DNA of 59,088 bases from Oscillatoriaceae cyanobacterium Prado104 (GTDB lineage Bacteria; Cyanobacteriota; Cyanobacteriia; Cyanobacteriales; Microcoleaceae): positions 1-59,088 of the forward strand of contig JALOON010000088.1 in assembly GCA_025454405.1 (NCBI GenBank), read 5' to 3'. The translations under genes and the position numbers were made by a program. Numbering within the stretch: the first letter of the stretch is position 1; every line of letters begins with the position of its first letter. Shown here piece after piece: positions 9,142-17,445 of this stretch. The notes under the pieces are model-generated. The model saw only the letters and a list, made by a program, of their open reading frames with translations, did no database searches and was not told the DNA's origin.

Positions 9142-9451
9142 GTCAGCAGTTGTCAGTCATTAGTCATTAGTCATTAGTCAGCAGTCAGCAGTCCTGTGTC
9201 ATCAGTTAAAGTAGAGTGCGTTGTTACGATCGTTCTCGTCCCCGTGTGGCTAGCCCAGAGCAACGCACCAGATTGCTGTTGAAATTGAATTTGCGCTCGA
9301 TCGCACCTCGATCTCGCATTCGATCGAGCAATGTGTAGCAGCAAAAAAAGTTGAGCCATCAGCCACAAACTAATGACTGATGACTAATGACTAATGACTC
9401 ATCCTTGCCAGCGAACAACTGTCAACTGTCAACTGTCAACTGTCAACTGTC
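9142..9451. repeat. Heptamer tandem repeats flanking a ~180-bp spacer
   Basis: 9142-9193 is built of 7-bp units (GTCAGCA, GTTGTCA, three GTCATTA, then two GTCAGCA). 9371-9398 holds four units of TAATGAC or a one-base variant, the reverse complement of GTCATTA. 9417-9451 holds five exact AACTGTC. The GTCATTA and TAATGAC arrays can pair across the spacer. This fills most of the 460-bp gap between ho1 and the gyrB stop codon. No gene is seen here. Confidence 0.8.
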
Positions 9452-9458
9452 AACTAAC

Positions 9459-12400
9459 TTAGATATCCAAGTCGTTAAGGTTGAGTTTGGGGCCGTAGGT
9501 TTCGATGAACTCGCGGCGGGGTGCGACGCGATCGCCCATCAATATCGTAAAGATGCGATCGGCCTCGGCTGCGTCTTCAATTTCCACTTGTTTCAGAGTG
9601 CGGGTTTCCGGGTTCATCGTGGTGTCCCACAATTGCTGCGGCATCATTTCGCCCAAGCCTTTAAACCGCTGGATCGTGTAGTTGGCATTCGCCGGGAATT
9701 CATTGCGCACTAAGTTTTGCAACTCGCGATCGCTGTAGCAGTAATAATGGTTGCGTCCCCGTTCTACTTTGTATAGTGGAGGGCAGGCAATATAGATGTA
9801 CCCCTGCTCTACAAGCGCCCGCTGGTAACGGTAGAAGAAGGTTAGTAACAATGTGCGAATGTGAGCGCCATCTACGTCAGCGTCAGTATTGTGGGCGCAC
9901 AAACCGCCTGTACCGCAGACAAAGTTTTCGTCATCTTCCACCGAGAAATCGTAAACATAGTCGCCTACTAACTCAATTTCAGATGCCGAAATCACTTTCA
10001 AACCCATCAAATCATCGCTAATTGGTACAAAATCCGGCGATTTGCGATTGGGGCGCGATAAATGGGTTTCAATGCGATGCGCGTTGGCGTGGCGCTGCCA
10101 AATTTGGCGGCAGAGTTCGAGTTGAGTTTTGCCGCAAATCGCGATCGAATAATAAGGATGCCGCGTTTGAATTTGCGCGCCCGCAGCAGTAGACGGTTCG
10201 TGACGGGTGGGAGTGGCAATAATTCCCAACTGTCCTAACAAATATAACAACCCATCCTTCAGCTTGGGAGAATTAGTTGTTAGCGATAGATTGCTGCCGC
10301 CGCTTGTACCGTCGCCGAGGAAATAGCCTTCCAGAAAAGCCATTTGCAATTCTTCATTCAAGCTGAAAGCAATATCTGGAACTTGCTTCAAATGAGCTTG
10401 TTTGCCCAAACCCCAAGCCCGAATTAATCGCGCCGCTGCTACGCTGTGGAAGTAGAGTTTAATTCCGTCGCTGTTTGGATCGTTATATTGACGTGGTGTT
10501 TCGTTAAATAGCGACTCAATGGCAGCAATTAGTTCGGGAATAAACCGCTCGTCTTTCTTACCCAAATTCAGGCTAACTTGATGTTGGCTGAGAGTTCCTT
10601 CTGCTACATACCAGCCTAAGAACCACATCAATTCTCGATTAATTGGCAGGTAGCGATCGAATGCTTTTTCGCCGTGGGCTTGCGGCACAATTTGCACGTA
10701 TTCGCCGAGTTGCGCGATTTCGCTAGCTGCAAACCAATCGAAGGGTTTGTAACAGCTAACTTCGCGCCAGAGGGCATTTTTGCTGGTATCGTCTTGTGCG
10801 AGGAGATCGTCAATTTTCGACGGTTGCATTTGATATACAACATTATCGCTGCTTCCGATCGCTTCTAGATAATTCATGAAGTGAGATAGGATTGGACGGC
10901 TGATGCCGCGTTCCCACTGGCCGATCGTAATTGCCTGTCTCACGCCCACCGATGTCGCTACTTCCTGTTTAGAAATGCCGATTGCTTGACGCTTGGCGAT
11001 TAATTTTTGCCAAGATTCGGCAGCGATTTCTACTCGCGGTTCGCACCATTGTTCGGGCCGATCGACTTTCGCTAAAACCCGCTGGCTGGCAACTTGCCGC
11101 ACGTCTTCACCTTTGAGATAAAGTGATTTGGTGAGTTCGGCATTGTAAAAAGTTTCCAGCAAATCTACGCGAGTCGGGCTAACTGTCGGACGTGGCAAAC
11201 GTCGGCTGGCGACTAATAAATCTCCGGGCTTAACTTCGCTGCCTTTTTTAAGAACAACTCGGTTATTTTCATAAACAAAAACGCTGTGAGATGATGTCAC
11301 TTTAATCGATCGATTATAGCGAGTCGTCAGTTGATACATCGCTTCCTCGTGTCCGTGGCGAATCACAGCTTTTAGGGGGCGAAAACGAGTTTGGTGAGTA
11401 GTGTTATCGAAGGACATCACCTGATATCGATCGGCAGCGCGGCGGCCTTCCACGCAGTCATCGATAAAGCCACCGATTGTCACGAATTCCGTGCGCCCGC
11501 GATCGTCCATCACCAGCGTAGGTTCGTCACCCGCTACGCTCATAATTACGATGTGGTGGTAGCGCAATTGAGCGGCATCGAATTCTTCACCTTTGATGCC
11601 CAAACCCAGCGCTGTAATTAACGATTGAATTTCGTTATTTTTGTAGATTTTGGCATCATCGGTTTTCTCGATGTTGAGAATTTTACCGCGCAAAGGAAGG
11701 ATAGCTTGAAACTGTCGATCGCGCCCTTGTTTGGCCGATCCCCCTGCAGAATCTCCTTCCACGAGGTATATCTCAGACTGGGCGGGGTTTCTAGAGCTGC
11801 AGTCGGCTAATTTTCCGGGCAAAGGAGAGGATTCTAAGACTGATTTGCGGCGCACTAAATCGCGGGCGCGACGGGCGGCTTCAGCAGCTTTAAATGCCTG
11901 AATTGCTTTTTCCAAAATAGAGTCTGCTACTTGGGGGCGAAACTCCAAATACTCGGTCAATACTTCGCCAACTAAAGAATCGACAATGCCCCGAACTTCG
12001 GTATTGCCCAACTTAGTTTTAGTTTGCCCTTCAAATTCCGGATCGGGGACTTTTACGGAAATAACAGCGGTCAAACCTTCGCGGATGTTTTCGCCGGCTA
12101 GGTTAGATTCGTTCTCTTTAATTTTATTGCGCTTGCGGGCGATCGCATTCATCGTCCGCGTCAAAACCGCCTTCAAACCTTCCAAATGAGTACCGCCATC
12201 GATCGTCCGAATATTGTTCGCAAAACCGAGAACGTTGTCGCTAAAAGCATCGACGCACCACTGCAAAGCTACTTCTATTTGCACGTTGTTGCGTTCCCCC
12301 TGCACGTAGATCGTTTCTTCGTGCAGCGGCTGCTTTTCGCGGTTCATGTAAGTGACATATTCCTTGATACCGCCTTCATAACAGTAACTTTCGACGCGGG

Positions 12401-13052
12401 GTTCGGCGCTTTTGAGCAATTCCAAACGCTTGTCGCTAAACGTAATTTTGACGCCCGCATTCAAGTAAGCCAATTCTCGCAAGCGGGCTGCAAGAATGGT
12501 ATAATCAAATTCAATGCCAGTAGTGAATATCTGAGTGTCTGGCATGAAAGAAACAGAAGTGCCGGTGCGATTTTCTTTACTGGCTTTTACTTGAAGATCG
12601 CTAACTGGATTGCCTCTTTCGTAGCGCTGCAGGTGTACTTTTTTATCGCGCCACACAGTAACTTCCACCCACTCGGAAAGCGCGTTAACTACGGAAATAC
12701 CAACACCGTGCAATCCTCCCGAAACTTTGTAGCCGCCACCGCCAAATTTACCGCCGGCGTGGAGTACAGTCATTACAGTTTCGATGCCCGACTTGCCAGT
12801 TTTGGCTACAATGCCGGTGGGAATACCGCGGCCGTCATCGGTTACAGAAACGGAACCGTCAGCATTGATGTCAACTTCGATGTGAGTGCAGTAGCCAGCC
12901 AGCGCCTCATCGATCGAATTGTCCACAACCTCGTAAACTAGATGGTGCAGTCCTCGCGGTCCGGTGGAACCGATGTACATCCCCGGTCGTTTGCGAACGG
13001 CTTCAAGACCTTCGAGAACTTGAATTTGGTCGGCGCTGTAGCTGCTGGTCAT
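9459..13052 (-). CDS. gyrB: DNA gyrase subunit B containing an intein
   Basis: The open frame encodes 1197 residues. Removing the 551-residue intein leaves a normal 646-residue GyrB. The extein has the GHKL ATPase N-terminus (GLEAVRKRPGMYIGSTG; Bergerat-fold Asn in EVVDNSIDEAL; DDGRGIP; GGLHGVGISVVNA), the TOPRIM glutamate in YLVEGDSAGGSAKQGRD, and the metal-binding TDADVDGAHI directly after the intein. The C-terminal QRFKGLGEMMPQQLWDTTM is intact. It supplies the ATPase subunit for negative supercoiling. Start ATG 13052 (MTSSYSADQIQVLEGLEA) has GGAG about 10 bp upstream. A TTG-type extension to 13088 is not conserved. Splicing must occur for function because the intein splits the TOPRIM active site. 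Confidence 0.96.
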   Translation of the reverse strand: MTSSYSADQIQVLEGLEAVRKRPGMYIGSTGPRGLHHLVYEVVDNSIDEALAGYCTHIEVDINADGSVSVTDDGRGIPTGIVAKTGKSGIETVMTVLHAGGKFGGGGYKVSGGLHGVGISVVNALSEWVEVTVWRDKKVHLQRYERGNPVSDLQVKASKENRTGTSVSFMPDTQIFTTGIEFDYTILAARLRELAYLNAGVKITFSDKRLELLKSAEPRVESYCYEGGIKEYVTYMNREKQPLHEETIYVQGERNNVQIEVALQWCVDAFSDNVLGFANNIRTIDGGTHLEGLKAVLTRTMNAIARKRNKIKENESNLAGENIREGLTAVISVKVPDPEFEGQTKTKLGNTEVRGIVDSLVGEVLTEYLEFRPQVADSILEKAIQAFKAAEAARRARDLVRRKSVLESSPLPGKLADCSSRNPAQSEIYLVEGDSAGGSAKQGRDRQFQAILPLRGKILNIEKTDDAKIYKNNEIQSLITALGLGIKGEEFDAAQLRYHHIVIMSVAGDEPTLVMDDRGRTEFVTIGGFIDDCVEGRRAADRYQVMSFDNTTHQTRFRPLKAVIRHGHEEAMYQLTTRYNRSIKVTSSHSVFVYENNRVVLKKGSEVKPGDLLVASRRLPRPTVSPTRVDLLETFYNAELTKSLYLKGEDVRQVASQRVLAKVDRPEQWCEPRVEIAAESWQKLIAKRQAIGISKQEVATSVGVRQAITIGQWERGISRPILSHFMNYLEAIGSSDNVVYQMQPSKIDDLLAQDDTSKNALWREVSCYKPFDWFAASEIAQLGEYVQIVPQAHGEKAFDRYLPINRELMWFLGWYVAEGTLSQHQVSLNLGKKDERFIPELIAAIESLFNETPRQYNDPNSDGIKLYFHSVAAARLIRAWGLGKQAHLKQVPDIAFSLNEELQMAFLEGYFLGDGTSGGSNLSLTTNSPKLKDGLLYLLGQLGIIATPTRHEPSTAAGAQIQTRHPYYSIAICGKTQLELCRQIWQRHANAHRIETHLSRPNRKSPDFVPISDDLMGLKVISASEIELVGDYVYDFSVEDDENFVCGTGGLCAHNTDADVDGAHIRTLLLTFFYRYQRALVEQGYIYIACPPLYKVERGRNHYYCYSDRELQNLVRNEFPANANYTIQRFKGLGEMMPQQLWDTTMNPETRTLKQVEIEDAAEADRIFTILMGDRVAPRREFIETYGPKLNLNDLDI
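9888..11540 (-). other. GyrB intein with LAGLIDADG endonuclease and HTH insert
   Basis: The intein spans GyrB residues 505-1055, starting at Ser (SVAGDEPTLV) after HHIVIM and ending with His-Asn (GGLCAHN) before Thr of TDADVDG. These are the expected splice residues: Ser1, penultimate His, terminal Asn, Thr+1. Block B is TSSH (about residue 586-589). The endonuclease carries two LAGLIDADG-type motifs, LGWYVAEGTL (10590-10619) and LEGYFLGDGT (10305-10334). Between block B and the endonuclease lies a stretch resembling an XRE-type helix-turn-helix (SKQEVATSVGV..ITIGQWERG, about 10856-11006). All motifs are intact, so splicing and homing may both be active. Confidence 0.93.
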
Positions 13053-13267
13053 ACAAAAATGGCTCCAATAATGAGGCTCAAGCCCCAAAAGCTTCTAGAG
13101 TGCAAAAACTTCTAAAATTATAACACAAAACGGTTATTGGCGATGCTAGCTCATTCTGAAGCGAAATTTTTTGAGGGGATGCACCCCACACTGTCGGGCT
13201 TGGAAAAATATTGACATTTGCTTGCGGGGCTGCTAGGCAAATTACTTCCCGCTACATCAGAACGATC

Positions 13268-13468
13268 GAACCGCAGAGGGCGCAGAGGGGACAGAGAAAG
13301 GGGAGAGAAATTCATCGTTCTAATGCTACCGGATTTGAGAGCGGTTAGAGTGCGGTGCGATCGCCCGATTTTTGATTTTAGATTGAAGTGCGATCGGGCT
13401 GTCAGATCGAATTCGGCAGCATCAACCTCTCTCCCCTTTCTCTGCTGCCTCTGCGCCCTCTGTGGTTT
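13268..13468. repeat. Inverted repeat with ~40-bp arms (CGCAGAGGGCGCAGAG family)
   Basis: ACCGCAGAGGGCGCAGAG...AGAAAGGGGAGAGA at 13268-13308 is matched in reverse complement by 13429-13468, about 120 bp apart. A further copy lies at 14712-14755. Both small ORFs called across this region (products rich in NHRGRRG..RERGE) arise from the repeat. The rest of the 13053-13565 gap shows no gene. The gyrB promoter must lie in its left part. Confidence 0.75.
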
Positions 13469-13565
13469 AATAATTCCGATGCAACCGGGACAGAATTAAC
13501 GTTAGGTAGTTTCGGACAGCTTGCAGTAAGGATAATTTGGTACGATCGCGCTTGAAAAACAAGAT

Positions 13566-14483
13566 ATGTCTGGATTAATCGTAATTTGCGGCGCGACAGC
13601 GACGGGAAAATCGGGAATTGCCTTAGCCATAGCGCAAAAATTGAAATCGGCAATTCTAGGTGCGGATTCCCGTCAAGTGTACCGCGAATTTGACATCGGC
13701 ACTGCCAAACCGACAAAGATCGATCGCGATTCCGTACCTCATTATTTAATTGACATCTGCGATCCGACGGAAACTTTAACAGTATCGCAGTACCAACAAC
13801 AAGCTCAAAAATTAATTTCTTTTCCCCCTAATTCCATAACTTCTCCTCTGTTGTTGGTTGGAGGAACTGGTTTGTATGTAAAGTCGATCGTCCGGGGTTT
13901 AAAGATTCCGAGTATCGCACCGATGCCTGAATTGCGATCGCAGCTAGACGAACTCGGACAATCTCAATGTTACGCGATTTTGCAGCAAGTCGATCGATCG
14001 GCTGCTGCCAAAATTCATGTCAACGATTCCTTTAGAACTTTGAGAGCATTGGAAGTATTTTATGCGACCGGCCGCCCGATTTCCGAATTGCAAGGCGAGA
14101 ATCCTCCGAATTATCCTATTTTACAAATTGGGTTGGATGGGGATGCGGGAGTTTTGGGCGATCGCATCCAGCAGCGCACCAAACAAATGCTAGCATCTGG
14201 TTGGATTGATGAAGTTGCATATTTGGGTGAAAAATATGGCTGGGATTTGCCGCTGTTGAATACGTTGGGTTATGCGGAAATGAAGCAGTATTTGACTGGT
14301 GGGATTGGGTTGGAGGAAGCTGAAAATTTGACTGTTTTGCACACGCGGCAATTTGCGAAGCAGCAGCGAACTTGGTTTAGAGCTTATCCTGAAATTGAAT
14401 GGTTTGATGTTGGTATGGCTGATTTGGGCGATCGAATTTGGCAGAGAGTTGCAGAGTTTTGCGAACAACACGGATTTTTTTAA
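13566..14483 (+). CDS. miaA: tRNA dimethylallyltransferase
   Basis: The 305-residue enzyme transfers a dimethylallyl group to the exocyclic amine of A37 in tRNAs reading UNN codons. Motifs: P-loop GATATGKSG (residues 9-17), ADSRQVYREFDIGTAKPT (the conserved D-S-x-Q-V-Y substrate motif), LVGGTGLYVKSIVRGL, and the C-terminal LNTLGYAEMKQYL and TRQFAKQQRTWFR. Start ATG 13566 gives the standard N-terminus. Length is slightly short of E. coli MiaA but normal for cyanobacteria. Monocistronic. Confidence 0.95.
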   Translation: MSGLIVICGATATGKSGIALAIAQKLKSAILGADSRQVYREFDIGTAKPTKIDRDSVPHYLIDICDPTETLTVSQYQQQAQKLISFPPNSITSPLLLVGGTGLYVKSIVRGLKIPSIAPMPELRSQLDELGQSQCYAILQQVDRSAAAKIHVNDSFRTLRALEVFYATGRPISELQGENPPNYPILQIGLDGDAGVLGDRIQQRTKQMLASGWIDEVAYLGEKYGWDLPLLNTLGYAEMKQYLTGGIGLEEAENLTVLHTRQFAKQQRTWFRAYPEIEWFDVGMADLGDRIWQRVAEFCEQHGFF

Positions 14484-14603
14484 TTAATCTTAGATGAACG
14501 CCATGCGTTTAGTTCCCAAGAATTGCTACGATCTCAAGAGGGAGCGATCGAGTTAATTCTGCCATCATATTCTATCTTATAGCATCTGTTGTGTAGATCT
14601 GTA

Positions 14604-14670
14604 GGGGAGAAGCATTCGGGCGACAATTTCTGCAACAAATATCAGGCTGTATGTCCGAATGCTTCGCCCC
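14604..14670. repeat. GAAGCATTCGG inverted repeat
   Basis: GGGGAGAAGCATTCGGGC (14604-14621) and GTCCGAATGCTTCGCCCC (14653-14670) form an imperfect inverted repeat in the 325-bp gap after miaA. It is followed at 14712-14755 by the CGCAGAGGGCGCAGAG element also seen at 13268. No gene is visible in the gap. Confidence 0.7.
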
Positions 14671-14808
14671 ACCCCCACGCAACCAACTCGATCGGACTGT
14701 AGGATTTTTTTTACCGCAGAGGGCGCAGAGGGCGCAGAGAGAGAGGAACAGAGAGAGTACATCTGCTATATAGAATTGTGGGTGAATTACTAAAAGTTGA
14801 GAAATACT

Positions 14809-15285
14809 ATGTATCTTGAAAAATTTAAATCCAGGTTCGCAGAATTAAGCCATCGATTTCCCCGAAAATTGATCCCCTGCACGAAGGAACAAATTTACTC
14901 CCTTGAACGACGATCTGGGTTAACTCTTCCAATAGCTTATAAAGAATTTCTATTATGGGGAGGCGTTTGGGCTGGAGGGCTTTTTATAGGTTCTAACTGT
15001 TTTTATGACTCTCTTCCAGAACTCCGAAAAGCAGCAGAAGAACTATTGGAAAGCGATGAGTTTCCCGAACCACTCCCTGAAGACGCATTCGTATTTTTTA
15101 TGCATCAAGGTTATATATTTTGGTTTTTCAAAACTTCTGAGGGTGACGACCCACCCGTTTATGGTTATGAAGAGGGTGGGGCTGGAGTCCCATACGCACC
15201 AGTTCCCTTCAAGAAACTCTCTTCTAACTTCAGTAAATTTTTAGAAGAGTTATTGGAAGGAGAAGCTGGAGTACGCAAAAAATAG
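14809..15285 (+). CDS. SMI1/KNR4 family protein
   Basis: The 158-residue product resembles SMI1/KNR4 (SUKH) proteins: an early LERRSGLTLPIAYKEFLLWGGVW, the classic LP..YKEFL..NG-like turn with Gly-Gly in place, an acidic middle (LPEDAFVFFMHQGYIFWFF), and a short C-terminal helix (FSKFLEELLEGE). Many bacterial SUKH proteins are immunity proteins for nuclease toxins, but free-standing cyanobacterial copies have no known role and no toxin gene lies beside this one. ATG 14809 is preferred over the TTG at 14797. Confidence 0.75.
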   Translation: MYLEKFKSRFAELSHRFPRKLIPCTKEQIYSLERRSGLTLPIAYKEFLLWGGVWAGGLFIGSNCFYDSLPELRKAAEELLESDEFPEPLPEDAFVFFMHQGYIFWFFKTSEGDDPPVYGYEEGGAGVPYAPVPFKKLSSNFSKFLEELLEGEAGVRKK

Positions 15286-15299
15286 ATTGCATCTTTCAT

Positions 15300-15959
15300 C
15301 TAATGTTGATTTGACAAAATCTCTCGAATTCTTTGCCGGAACAAACGCACTGCTGCGCGCTGTCCGATTGTTCTGCTTTGTTCGATGAAACTGGGGATTT
15401 CTGCAACTGGTAAAAAGGGAAAAGCTAAACTTCGATCGCACTTCTCATATTCCCCATCCACAAGCTGATAAACTTGCAGTGATTGCCGCCGATACCTCCA
15501 AAGTTCGGGAACTCCAATAGCCGCATAAAGTACAAACTTATTTATGGAGGAACTCGTGTAATCTGACTCTATTGCTAAGTCTGGCGGCGGGTCGTTTAGC
15601 AAATTGATATTTCTCCCTCTAACTAACGCTTCATTTTGAATGTAGAAACAAGAATCAGGTTCGACAGCGCGAGTTAACTCTTCTCGTTCGAGAGTCAGAG
15701 AACCGAGGCTTCTCAATTCAATTTCTAGTTCGTCTACAATTGCTTCTACAAAGCTTTCTATCAGGCGTTTTGGTTCTTCGTGTTCTTCTAGCGGCATCCT
15801 GATTTCTAATACTCCTCTATCATAAGCTATTCTCCAGGCTCGATCGTCCCCGACATCTGCCAGCAATGCTTTAAATGTTTGCCAACTGACCCCTTTTAAA
15901 ATCACTCTATTTTCTGCCGGAACTTCCTGTTGTGCGGTGGTTGATGTTGTTGTTACCAT
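15300..15959 (-). CDS. Uma2 family protein (DUF820, PD-(D/E)XK fold)
   Basis: The 219-residue protein has the Uma2 layout common in cyanobacteria. An N-terminal SWQTFKALLADVGDDRAWRIAYDRGVLEIRMPLEEHEEPK segment is followed by the nuclease-like core DPPPDLAIESDYTSSSINKFVLYAAIGVPELWRY. The Asp and Glu of PDLAIE and a downstream Lys correspond to the PD-(D/E)XK residues. The cellular role of Uma2 proteins is unsettled. It converges with the SMI1-like gene, 14 bp apart. The upstream spacer carries a dispersed inverted repeat (16030). Confidence 0.88.
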   Translation of the reverse strand: MVTTTSTTAQQEVPAENRVILKGVSWQTFKALLADVGDDRAWRIAYDRGVLEIRMPLEEHEEPKRLIESFVEAIVDELEIELRSLGSLTLEREELTRAVEPDSCFYIQNEALVRGRNINLLNDPPPDLAIESDYTSSSINKFVLYAAIGVPELWRYRRQSLQVYQLVDGEYEKCDRSLAFPFLPVAEIPSFIEQSRTIGQRAAVRLFRQRIREILSNQH

Positions 15960-16029
15960 TTTACAGTTCCTTGGTAGATTTATTAATTTTTATTTTAGTC
16001 GATCGACTGTCAAAATTACAGGTAAAAGA

Positions 16030-16089
16030 TTCGTAGTGTGGACTTCAGTCCGCAAAAAAGAGCGGACTAAAGTCCACACTACAAACGAA
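16030..16089. repeat. Dispersed inverted repeat (TTCGTAGTG..GGACTTCAGTCC)
   Basis: Arms 16030-16053 and 16062-16089 are reverse complements apart from a few bases, with an AAAAAAGA loop. This is the clearest single copy of the family. It lies between a Uma2 gene and the msrP stop codon and could act as a terminator. Confidence 0.85.
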
Positions 16090-16131
16090 TTTCGCTGTGT
16101 CTGTCTTTGTTAAAACAGCAATTTGCTTTAA

Positions 16132-17118
16132 TTAACTGTACAAATTCGCGACATATTCCCCGTAACCGTTATAAACTAATGTCGGGCGGGTTTCCCAAGA
16201 CCAACTGTTACCCTCGCCGACGATTCTTTCGCTGGCTTGCGACCATCTCGGGTGGGGTTTTTCGGGATTGACATTTGCTTCAAAGTCGTATTCGTTCGGT
16301 CCGATCGTATTCCAAAATGTGGCGGGTTGTTTTTCGACAAATTCAATTTTGACGATTGATTTTGCTCCTTTAAAACCGTATTTCCAAGGAATTACTTGCC
16401 GCAGCGGCGCGCCGTTTTGTTTGGGCAGTTTCCTGCCGTACAATCCTGTAGCAAAAAATGCTAAATCGTTTGCCATTTCCTCAATCCGCATTCCCTCGGT
16501 GTAAGGCCAAGGATAAAATTGCGAAAATACGCCCGCGCCTTTGGTAATTTTGGGGTCGTAAAAAGATGTGAACTTCACGAATTTAGCGTTGGATTTCGGT
16601 TCGACATCTGCCATCAATAATCTCATCGGAAATCCCACCCAAGGAACTACCATCGCCCAAGCTTCTACGCAGCGAAACCGATACACTCTTTCTTCGATCG
16701 GGAATTTTTTGTAGAGGTCGTCGATGTCGTAGGTGCGGGGATTTTTTACGAGGCCTGCGACTTCTACTTTCCAATTTTCAGTTGGCAGTGCTTGTGCTGC
16801 TTCCCAAATAGATTTCGTGCCGCCGTATTCGTAAAAATTGTTGTATTTTGTTGCTAAAGCTTCGTCGGTAATCGGTCGATCGACCTTGGCAAATTTGGGA
16901 TTGCGACTCAAACCATTGTATGCTTGAGTTGCTGTTTTCTCCAAAATTTCCTTGGAAGCAGCAGCATTGCTTTTGCAGCCGACCAGCGGCAGCAGCGCAG
17001 CAGTTACGCCGGCACCGATTGCATTTTTCATGAAGCGACGGCGGTTGAGAAACACTGCTTCTGGAGTAATTTCTCGATCGGGAATTTCCCAAGGTTTGGG
17101 TACGCGAATTAGCGGCAT
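16132..17118 (-). CDS. msrP: Protein-methionine-sulfoxide reductase, molybdopterin catalytic subunit
   Basis: The 328-residue MsrP (YedY) homologue repairs oxidised methionines in exported proteins. The N-terminus has a twin-arginine signal (NRRRFMK at 25-31, then a hydrophobic stretch GAGVTAALLPLVG), predicting Tat export with cofactor loaded in the cytoplasm. The molybdenum-ligating Cys is Cys150 in FRCVEAWAMVVPW. Other family stretches are YGGTKSIWEAAQALPTENW, PLRQVIPWKYGFKGAKSI and GPNEYDFEANVNPE. The start at 17118 gives the normal long pre-signal N-terminus. The usual heme-binding membrane partner MsrQ is not adjacent. Confidence 0.94.
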   Translation of the reverse strand: MPLIRVPKPWEIPDREITPEAVFLNRRRFMKNAIGAGVTAALLPLVGCKSNAAASKEILEKTATQAYNGLSRNPKFAKVDRPITDEALATKYNNFYEYGGTKSIWEAAQALPTENWKVEVAGLVKNPRTYDIDDLYKKFPIEERVYRFRCVEAWAMVVPWVGFPMRLLMADVEPKSNAKFVKFTSFYDPKITKGAGVFSQFYPWPYTEGMRIEEMANDLAFFATGLYGRKLPKQNGAPLRQVIPWKYGFKGAKSIVKIEFVEKQPATFWNTIGPNEYDFEANVNPEKPHPRWSQASERIVGEGNSWSWETRPTLVYNGYGEYVANLYS

Positions 17119-17445
17119 AAGTAATTGTTGAGGTTAATTATTGACTGTTTGGGGCTGGCGCAAATTGACACGCGACCGCAATGATAATTATTTTCTTAAA
17201 TTAAGCAAAAAAAAGCTAGCTCTAGTTAAACCTGCATTCGATCGCGCAATTTAACCCCGAGGAACAGAAAATCAGCAATTATTTACGTGCGATCGTACCT
17301 GGCGATCGTGTCCAAAATCTGGGAAACAATTATCATAGAGCAAATATTCGGATTTATTTAATTTGTCCACAGGAAGCGGCACCCCCGCCCCGTTTTCCTC
17401 CCCCGCCAGCCGCAAGCATAACGGGGGTCTCTCGCGGAAAGACAA
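17119..17445. promoter_or_regulatory. Divergent promoter region between msrP and the kinase-WD40 gene
   Basis: This 327-bp spacer separates two divergently transcribed genes, so it must hold both promoters. It is AT-rich near 17180-17220. I cannot assign -10/-35 elements with confidence and see no repeat of the dispersed families. Confidence 0.35.

Noticed and set aside
9174..9368. 64-aa minus-strand ORF between ho1 and gyrB
   Set aside because: It ends in heptamer repeats and has no start signal or family motif.
12186..12941. 251-aa plus-strand ORF inside gyrB
   Set aside because: It is fully antisense to the conserved GyrB ATPase domain and is a codon-bias shadow.
13218..13716. ORFs on both strands upstream of miaA with Arg/Gly-rich peptides
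   Set aside because: They are translations of the inverted CGCAGAGGGCGCAGAG repeat and overlap the miaA start.
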